This document shows positions 56,730 to 64,000 of a stretch of DNA of 64,000 nt, piece by piece. Source of the DNA: Paraspadella gotoi. Lineage: Eukaryota; Chaetognatha. Below the pieces are notes generated by a model that saw only the letters and a program-made list of their open reading frames with translations, was not told the origin of the DNA and made no database searches. Every line of letters starts with the position of its first letter. Position 1 is the first letter of the stretch. A program made the translations under genes and the position numbers. The stretch covers positions 18,896,631 to 18,960,630 of the forward strand of contig CM119265.1 in assembly GCA_051294375.1 (NCBI GenBank). Direction: 5' to 3'.

Positions 56730-58520
56730 GATCAAGGGAGAGGGGGAAACACGTAAGCCTGTCGAAAATCCAAACTTGACTGAGGGCATCCAGTCCGAGA
56801 ATCCTCTCCATCTTCCAAGAGAAGTAGCGAGGAACTTGACGGAGGAGACGCCGTCGCAAACAGATCTATCTGGGGCAAACCCAGACGCGTCGAAATCCGT
56901 CGAAAAACTTGGGGAGAGAGATGCCAATCCTGAAACGCTCTTCGCGTGATGCTGCATCCGCGATCAAATTCTCCTCCGATGAAATGTGCGTCCCCACAAT
57001 TGTGATCTGCAGAGACTGAGCCAGAAGGAGAGAAATCCTGACAACTTCGTGAAGATCCTGTGAGCGGCTGCAGGAGCGGCGGAGACAAACCAGAGACACT
57101 AAGCTGTCGGTCTTCCACAAAAGATTGCGCCTGGATCTGCTGACCGAAGGAACGCAGACTGAGCAGGACCATGAACTCCTTCACAGTTATATGGAGATGG
57201 GCATCCACAACTTCCCAAATCCCCGGTGAAGAGCCCCGCGAAACAGGAAGCCCCAACCCTCCTGGGAGCATCCGTCGTCACTTCCGCCGTGCAAGAATCC
57301 GGGAGAACATCGGCGATCGGACAAAGCCATCCTGGATCTCGAGCTTTGACATCCAACGTAGCTCCACTCTCGCCGGCCTCCGAAAGAAGACTGTCTTCCC
57401 CAGGATCCTTCTCCGTGGAGTAGACACGATTGACGTCGCGTTGAATCCTTGCCCTCTGCAAACGAATGAGCGGGACTGCCAAAGAGGCTGCGGTCGCAAG
57501 ACCCAGCAGGCGAAAACCTGAAAGGGCTGATGGAGTGGGCCTCTAGCAGGAGAGAGGTCGGCCATCTCCGCGAAAAGTGACAAAATCTTCGTCCAAGGGA
57601 GCGCAACTCGATGAAGCGCCCCCCGTCCCATTGGAGACCCAAGAACTGAAAGACTTGCGTCGGAACCAAGACTGACTTCTTGGGATGATGAGAAACCCGC
57701 ATCCTTCAAGAGTCGAAGAGCTGTGAGAGTGTTCACCAGACACTCCTCTGCGAGGTCCCAGTATCAGAATATCGTCTATGTAGAAAAGGCACTGATGCCC
57801 TCTTGCGGAGCCAGGCGACTAACGGGCGTGTCGTCTTGGTGAAACAGCCAAGGACCGGTTCAGCCAAACCGAAAGGAAGGACTTTGTACTGATTAAACGC
57901 GCCCTCTCCAAATGAAACCGACAAACTTGCGATGATCCACATGAAGAGGCAAGTGGAGATAGGCGTCGCGAAGATCGATAGACGACGCCCAGTCCCCCGG
58001 AAAGAACCATTCTTCCGATACATTCTTGACAACCTTCCATCCGGAAGTAAGGAGGGACAATGAAGGACTTGTTGAGCTTCTTCAAATTTAGAATTGGCCT
58101 CCATCCCCCATCTTTTTTGGGAACCAGAAAAATCTTGGAATAAATAACCCCGGAGAAAGCTCCACCTCCTCCACGGCGCCCTTTCCAAAGCTGCCGCTAT
58201 CTCGTTCGTCGATGAGAGAGTCCCTGTCCCCAAAAGAAGGGGTCTCGTCCGAAGGGAGAGGCATCCTGGTAGGGATCCTGTTTGCTCCTGCAATGAGGAA
58301 CCCTTCCACGTTTTGTAGAATAGGAGAATCCTGTCCGACCAAATCCGCCCAAACGGGGACGAAGTGTTGCAAACGCCCTCCCACCGGGAAGGTGGAAGAC
58401 GGGCCGGAGAAGACAAAATCGAGTCCTGGACAGATCCATGGTCTTGATGTCCAAAGTGGCCGGGCGACGGCCGAGGCGGCGAAAGGAGTCATTTGGGAGT
58501 CCTTCGACGCGCCCATCCCC
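56730..58520 (-). pseudogene. DIRS reverse transcriptase/RNase H, frameshifted
   Basis: RT and RNase H motifs are recognisable but spread over at least three frames. The order RT, RNase H, then recombinase downstream fits DIRS/Ngaro elements. The inverted ends favour DIRS over Ngaro, which has split direct repeats. Confidence 0.8.
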
Positions 58521-60416
58521 CCTTCCCGAACGCCTAAAAGGGACGCGGACTTGCGATAAGGCTTGTAGGAACCCCTGGACTTAGCAAAAACTTCTTCCGC
58601 GGAGCTGCATTATTTTCTGGGGCGAAAACGCTTGAGCCTTGAAAAGAGAGGAATGGATAGCCGCAGAAACCTCCGTTCGACGATTCCAAAATAAAAATCC
58701 ACAGAAGGAGGGGAATCCGTCAGTTTAGCTTTAAGCTCCTTCGGAGAAGACTGCACTACCAGACGTCGAGATTCAGCCAAAGCTGAATTAAAAAGAAACG
58801 CCGACATTGAAGCTGCATTCCTTGAAGTGGAGCACCAAAGTCTCCAAATCCAAAATAAGTTCGGGATCTGCGCCGAAGCTTTGAGAGACGCAATTGATAA
58901 TACTTGAGGCCTTCTGCAGTGTGAAGGACAGAATGAGCACGGCCCCTGCATCTCTCATAGAGCGAGTGAGCTGCTTGAAAAAGAGCAGCCGATTTTGCGA
59001 TCCTTGGAAACGGCATCAAATTGTGCAGAGACACAAGTATCCTTCATGGGAGGTCCAAAGACAGCAGGGGAAGATCCATCAACCCATCGAGCATAAATAG
59101 ATCTGCCTGTGACCGGGCTCCCCAACCCTTGGCGAGCGTCCGGAGAACAACAGAACGCAGCTCCTTCCATGCTGACACATCCCACTCCGAAGGAACTGAT
59201 GCAGTCTTGCGTTTGGAATAAAGTCTCAAATCCCACTGGAGCATCAGAAGTGGAAGAGAGTTCGCCTTCCTCCGAACCAGATGAATCATCGTCCGGTGCA
59301 ATGGCATTTGCAGAAGTAGATTGAGACGAACTAACTCATATCCGACTTAGGAAGAGCCGGGTTAGCATGACAAGTCCTTTGGCGCAGAAGCGCGGACTTG
59401 ATCACTGGAAACGAATCAGCAGCAGCAGTAGAAGGTTGATGCGGAGACAAAAGTGAAATTCCAGGAGCCATGAACATCGTACATGAAAAGGAAAAAGAAA
59501 AAATTGATTAGAATAAGCGCAAACCAAAAAGACAAAAACCCGAAGCCGCCCTTCCACCACCGGTGGTTTGCCAGGGGTGGACGGCGGGAGACCACGTGGG
59601 GAGAGGAGCCATGAAGAATCCGGTTCCATTTGGAACCATAAAATTCTATTCATGTCGCTCCTCTCCACCACGTAGTTGCTCCAATAACAAGAGCGGCCGA
59701 GGATAAAAACAAAGAAACAAGACAAAGTCGAATTGGTGAGACGAAAATAATCGAAAAAATTTCACTAATGTATGCCAAAAAGGCAAAAATCACAAATAAA
59801 AGAACATCAACTCACCGTTGCCACGAAGCCATATCCGATCGCAAGGAACGTTGAAACTCCTCCCACTGCTGCTGAAAGAAGGCGGAAGCCCTCCTGTATT
59901 ATGCCAAGTGATTCGTTTCACGCTAAGAGCCGAGTCCTTAGTAGGCGAATGCCACCACGTCTCTCCCTACCACCATACGCCGATAGAATAAGTCGGTGCA
60001 CCCCGGCCTCGAGCCCACCAGGGAAAGAACCCAGCGGGCGGGGGTCGCGGACCTCGGCGGCGCCCTAGCGGCATGTCCACCGCGGGAGAAACAGAGGCCG
60101 TTACGGGAGGTGGAGGAGGCGGAGACAGGCCCCTAAAACGTCGCGGCGGCTCCGGAGTCAGACCCATTCCGGCCCGCTCGCCTCGCTTTTGACCGCTTTT
60201 TACGCGGGCTCGATTTCGTTTGCGAGACTCGGACATCTTAGCACATAAACCGAAAACGACTTCGAGATTCACCCCAAAACTGAATCGAAACAACTCTCGG
60301 AAGGGAAAAAAGAATTTCCGTATATCAAATTATTTTCCAAAAAAATAATGCGAAAAAAATTTTCAAAAATTTCAAAAATATTCAAAAATCTGTGAACGAC
60401 AAGTCGTGAACAAAAA

Positions 60417-60582
60417 AAAGTGATTTCGTGGCGTTCGCTTTTCACTGAGCTAGTATCTGAGAGGGAAGGAGGAGGAGGCAGGAGAGGCAGGAGGATCCTG
60501 CTTTTCCGTTTTTCTTTTGTCCTTTCTTGTGGACAACACGACATCTGGAACAAAAGAACAAACTACGTGGTGTGAGAGGGCG
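60417..60582 (-). repeat. DIRS inverted terminal repeat, right
   Basis: Inverted partner of 55,427-55,585. It marks the 5' end of the minus-strand element, about 180 bases before the gag-like ATG. Confidence 0.9.
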
Positions 60583-60917
60583 ACATGATAGAATTTGTGC
60601 CTGTTTGAGAAAGCGAAAGTGACCCATCCCCTTGATTGAATCGACCAATGTTAACTTTATGACAATGGATCAAAAGAGATGTGGCCGCCTAATCGTGCGC
60701 CGCTTTCCGGAAAACGCTGCCGAGCGAAAAGATTCTCCTCAATGTGATATTGTGAACTTTCCCTTCCGTCCTCGTTCTTCGCCGTGGCTCGGCAGCGCCG
60801 AAGCGGGGAGGCGATCGAGTGACATCTGGATCGGACACCAGCGGCGCCAAAAGCCGTTAGGGTGTCACCAAATTTGTAGTTTCGATCGCAGGCGGGGACC
60901 TGGCTCGAAAAATCCGA

Positions 60918-60963
60918 CTCTCTCTCTTCTCTCTCTCTTCTCTCTCTCTTCTCTCTTCTCTCT

Positions 60964-61005
<42 letters not shown>

Positions 61006-61054
61006 ATTTTAGATGTAATTTTAAATTCGGAAAAAGTCGAAAAAAGCCTGCAAT

Positions 61055-61118
<64 letters not shown>

Positions 61119-61186
61119 TTCCTGTATTTAGAATAGATGTAATTTTAAATTCGGAAAAAGTAAAAAAAAAAGCCTGCAATTGCTCT

Positions 61187-61220
<34 letters not shown>

Positions 61221-61225
61221 TTTCT

Positions 61226-61261
<36 letters not shown>

Positions 61262-61319
61262 GTATTTTAGAATAGATGTAATTTTAAATTCGGAAAAAGT
61301 CGAAAAAAAGCCTGCAATT

Positions 61320-61406
<87 letters not shown>

Positions 61407-61470
61407 TCCTGTATTTTATTATAGATGTAATTTTAAATTCGAGGAAAAAGCGGCAAAAGCCCTGCTATTG
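60918..61470 (+). repeat. Composite minisatellite with CT blocks
   Basis: Four imperfect copies of a ~60-base unit (ATAGATGTAATTTTAAATTC, then GGAAAAAGTCG and GCCTGCAATTGCT), at about 61,001-61,055, 61,121-61,181, 61,259-61,321 and 61,407-61,470. They are separated by variable CT microsatellite blocks, giving periods of about 120, 138 and 148 bases. Confidence 0.92.
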
Positions 61471-62898
61471 CTCTCCGTCGGATGATTTTGGTGAATCATC
61501 GTTTGTGTCAACGAATGCTACGCGGCGCTCCGTAAGTCAATTCAGTCCCACGAAATTTGACGTTTATCGCGTTTTTTGTCAATGGCTTAATTTTGACGAA
61601 ACGTTGGGTCTCGATGTCTCTTGCTGAGCTTCGTTCCCGAAACGCGCTCGTTGCCATTTCTGTTTTTTGACTATCAAAAATGTCGGAAGGCCTAATTGCT
61701 GTGTAGAATAAGGATTGATGGAAAATAATCAAATTCGATTTTTTAAACAAAATTAACATGTGATACAGTTTTAAATAATCAGTCACAAACTAGAAATTAG
61801 ATGCTTCTAATAATCGAGTTTTACTTTAATTATTAATTATAATTTATCAAATTCATTTAACAATAAAGATAATAAAGTATCTCATCTCCTGAATTGGCTA
61901 TGGTGGGTAGAGCAAGACCCTAAAAGTCGAGTTTGTTTGTACTGCTTTCTTATCAATGAATTGTTATAACATTTTTTAACTGTTTCAAATGGATTTAATA
62001 TAGGGACCACTCCCTTATATTTAACATCTCGCCCTGACAATTTTTAGGAATTTCCTGTTGTTTTGTTCAAAAAATTTATCCATCAAACGAAACTAATGAT
62101 AAAACCAATTGACGACACATGAGGTCCTTTTATTGTCTACGACTAAAAAGTTTTTTATCCCCATTAAAAGTTGAATTAACAGTCATTAAAGTTGTTTTTA
62201 CTTCTCCATTCGCCTTTAACTTTAAGTATATACTATATAGCAGCATTGTACCTCAGTACTAGTTGGTGTTAATCATTGATGTTACGTTCCCTTTTGGTAA
62301 ATAAGATTGTGAGATTCTAATTTAATTTATAAAAGATGGTATATTAACTTCTAGATGTCATACTAGCTTTTTAATGTTCCTTCCGAACGACTAAAAAATT
62401 CTTGGTTAATTGGCCAAACGAATTTTTTTTTTAAAGAAAAAAATAAATTCATTAACAGATTAAGTAACAAGGTTGGTTTATTAACTATCTGATTATCTAA
62501 TGACGGTTAGAAAAAGTCTGTAAATAAAATGAAATAAATGTTTTTCGCCGATGTCGCGGCCGATGTCGGATTCTCCATATTCTCCCTCATTTACCATAAC
62601 TCGATTCTGGCCTTTGTGCCCATTTTCATCGATCCAATTTCGTCAAGACACTGGGTGGGCTCGTATCTGATTTCAGATTGATTAGATAAATAAACAATAA
62701 AAAAAACTTTTCTTTTGTGTAGAAAAGGAGAAAAAAAAAACGGTCCGCCGTTTGGAATACTATTACAATTTGATATCTATTTCTATAAAATAAGTAAAAT
62801 AAAATCAATAAACTTAAATAAATAACTTTTCCAAGGGCTCGTGACAGTTGTGGCTTCTTTCCTTATTTTGAATATTCATACACTATTACCACTCAAAT

Positions 62899-62964
<66 letters not shown>

Positions 62965-62966
62965 GC
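62899..62966. repeat. (CT)n microsatellite
   Basis: CT tract with few interruptions, 150 bases upstream of the amine-oxidase start codon. Confidence 0.95.
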
Positions 62967-63117
62967 TCTATCTCGGGATGGAAAATCCTGTCAAACCTCA
63001 ATATGAATTCTCTTAAAACGAGTTTTCGTAATCCTATTCTGTTCATCATTCCTTAGAACGAATATCAATTTTTTTTCCTCGCGTTTTCACTTTACGTCCG
63101 TAGAGCATCGACGAACC

Positions 63118-64000
63118 ATGAAAACGAGGACTTCCCAACCCAGAGTAGTCATCGTTGGCGCCGGTATGGCAGGATGCGCTGCCGCATGGACCCTCAAAGA
63201 CGCCGATGTGGAGGTGCTTCTCCTGGAGGGTCAGGATCGCGTCGGCGGTCGCATCCACACGATCGCCGCAGGTGCTTCCTCCGCCAAGGTGGAGCTCGGA
63301 GCAAACTGGATTCACGGCCTCGTCAACAACCCCGTCTACGAATTTTGCCTTCGCCAGGGGATTTTCAAGAAGAAGGAGCCTTTCGGCACGGGCGTCACCT
63401 TCGTCTCGGAGGGAGGAAAGATGATTTCGCCGGTTCTCGGGAAGAAGGCGGAGAAAGTCTGGAAAAAGCTGGTAGTCGAGTGCAGCACCTTTTACCAAGA
63501 GGGCATCGAAACGCCGGCCGAATTCGAGGACAGCCTCGAGAAATTCATGGACAGTCGACTGAAGCGCTCCTTGTTGGACGGAGCGGTGGACGAGGCCGAG
63601 CGGCGAGATTTGGAAGGCCTTTCCCGACAAATTAAAGGACTGGAGAGAGAAGCGTGGGGTTCGGATCAATTGAGCGAAATCTCGTTGTCTAGATTTGGAA
63701 TGTATCAAGAGCTCGAAGGCGGGGAAACGTTGATTAGAGACGGATGGTCAAGCTTGGTGGACTATCTCGTCGAAGGCTCCGGAGCGAAAGTGACTTTGGG
63801 CGCCGTAGTCGAGTCTATTGTCCTTGGCGCTTCCGATCCTCCCGTAAGGGTCCTCTTGTCGGACGGCACAGAGGTATCGGCGGACACTGTCATCGTCACC
63901 GTGTCCATTGGATGCCTGAAGGCCGGATCAATCCGCTTCATACCCGATCTCCCAGAGGCCAAGAGGGAGGCCATTTACCGAATCCCATTCGGCGTTGTGG
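63118..64000 (+). CDS. FAD amine oxidase (polyamine-oxidase-like), partial
   Basis: The gene runs off the window's right edge; 294 residues are visible without an intron. The N-terminus has the FAD-binding Rossmann motif VVIVGAGMAGCAAAWTL, the glycine-rich VGGRIHT segment of amine oxidases and GANWIHG, the motif of spermine/polyamine oxidases (PAOX, SMOX). ELEGGETLIRDGWSSLVDYL and VIVTVSIGCLKAGSIRF are the usual second half of the FAD domain. It oxidises a polyamine, probably spermine or N1-acetylpolyamines, with release of hydrogen peroxide. Whether it is the peroxisomal or cytosolic type depends on the missing C-terminus. The ATG at 63,118 is the first in frame before the Rossmann fold and has a good context (ACCATGA). 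Confidence 0.9.
   Translation, partial: MKTRTSQPRVVIVGAGMAGCAAAWTLKDADVEVLLLEGQDRVGGRIHTIAAGASSAKVELGANWIHGLVNNPVYEFCLRQGIFKKKEPFGTGVTFVSEGGKMISPVLGKKAEKVWKKLVVECSTFYQEGIETPAEFEDSLEKFMDSRLKRSLLDGAVDEAERRDLEGLSRQIKGLEREAWGSDQLSEISLSRFGMYQELEGGETLIRDGWSSLVDYLVEGSGAKVTLGAVVESIVLGASDPPVRVLLSDGTEVSADTVIVTVSIGCLKAGSIRFIPDLPEAKREAIYRIPFGVV

Larger units (their letters stand above)
55427..60582 (-). mobile_element. DIRS-type retrotransposon, decayed
   Basis: A 5.2-kb element read on the minus strand and bounded by inverted terminal repeats, as in DIRS elements. A gag-like basic ORF begins at 60,236. A reverse transcriptase/RNase H region spans about 58,520-56,730: the pieces KKLNKSFIVPPYFRMEG, QYKVLPFGLA and FTKTTRPLVAWLRKR are RT motifs, FLGLQWDGGR follows, and PQIDLFAT with YVFPPLP is the DIRS RNase H end. 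A tyrosine-recombinase-like N-terminal region follows (about 56,460-55,900). The reading frame shifts several times, so this copy is inactive. Plus-strand frames over the same DNA are antisense shadows. Confidence 0.85.
60583..63117. other. Repeat-rich spacer
   Basis: Contains the composite minisatellite at 60,918-61,470 and a CT tract at 62,899-62,966. The rest is AT-rich, with no recognised exon, and includes the promoter of the amine-oxidase gene. Confidence 0.5.

Noticed and set aside
55399-59324. Many plus-strand open frames (for example 55,923-56,453 and 56,542-56,949)
   Set aside because: They are antisense to the DIRS element genes and lack motifs or splice signals.
60918-61470. CRISPR-like repeat array
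   Set aside because: The spacers are CT microsatellite blocks, not unique sequence, and the genome is clearly animal.

Overview
This is nuclear DNA from an invertebrate animal. The genes have many short exons with GT-AG introns (plus three likely GC-AG introns), AATAAA-type poly(A) signals and animal-specific families: TRAIP, ATAT1, an SLC7 light chain, ATP6AP1/Ac45, CFAP418 and PTPDC1. The window also holds long CT/GA microsatellites, a DIRS-type retrotransposon and a miniature LTR element. I cannot place the phylum from sequence alone. The intact ciliary genes mean an animal with motile or sensory cilia. A complete DIRS element argues against Drosophila- or Caenorhabditis-like lineages.

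Layout. 1-15,600 is mostly non-coding: microsatellites, three N gaps and AT-rich DNA. It holds one supportable small gene, a single-pass membrane protein at 11,542-13,160. 15,677-19,373 is a secreted-type leucine-rich-repeat (LRR) gene carrying an apparent one-base frameshift. 19,882-23,307 is an EGF-domain transmembrane protein gene; one of its introns contains a perfect 91-bp inverted repeat. A solo LTR at 23.5 kb is followed by an intronless TRAIP-like E3 ligase (24,544-26,067). From 26.5 to 50.8 kb lies a compact run of plus-strand genes: ATAT1 (with a miniature LTR retrotransposon in its last intron), a small membrane protein, an SLC7 amino-acid transporter, a 1,795-residue VWA3/C11orf16-like protein, ATP6AP1, CFAP418, PTPDC1 and a short coiled-coil protein. 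A coiled-coil C-type lectin lies on the minus strand at 51,299-54,188. 55,427-60,582 is a decayed DIRS-type element bounded by inverted terminal repeats. 60.9-61.5 kb is a composite minisatellite. The window ends inside a FAD-dependent polyamine-oxidase-like gene that starts at 63,118.

Functional theme. Four or five of the genes between 26 and 51 kb (ATAT1, the VWA3-like gene, CFAP418, PTPDC1 and perhaps the short coiled-coil gene) have known or suspected links to cilia or microtubules. They lie on one strand with short intergenic gaps. The other genes look like unrelated housekeeping (Ac45, SLC7, TRAIP) or extracellular recognition genes (LRR, EGF, C-type lectin).

Method and limits. Exon chains were built by hand from splice sites, and reading phase was checked across every junction. 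All multi-exon chains close in phase except the LRR gene, which has exactly one surplus base. No database search was possible. Family names rest on recognised motifs and exon-by-exon resemblance to known proteins.
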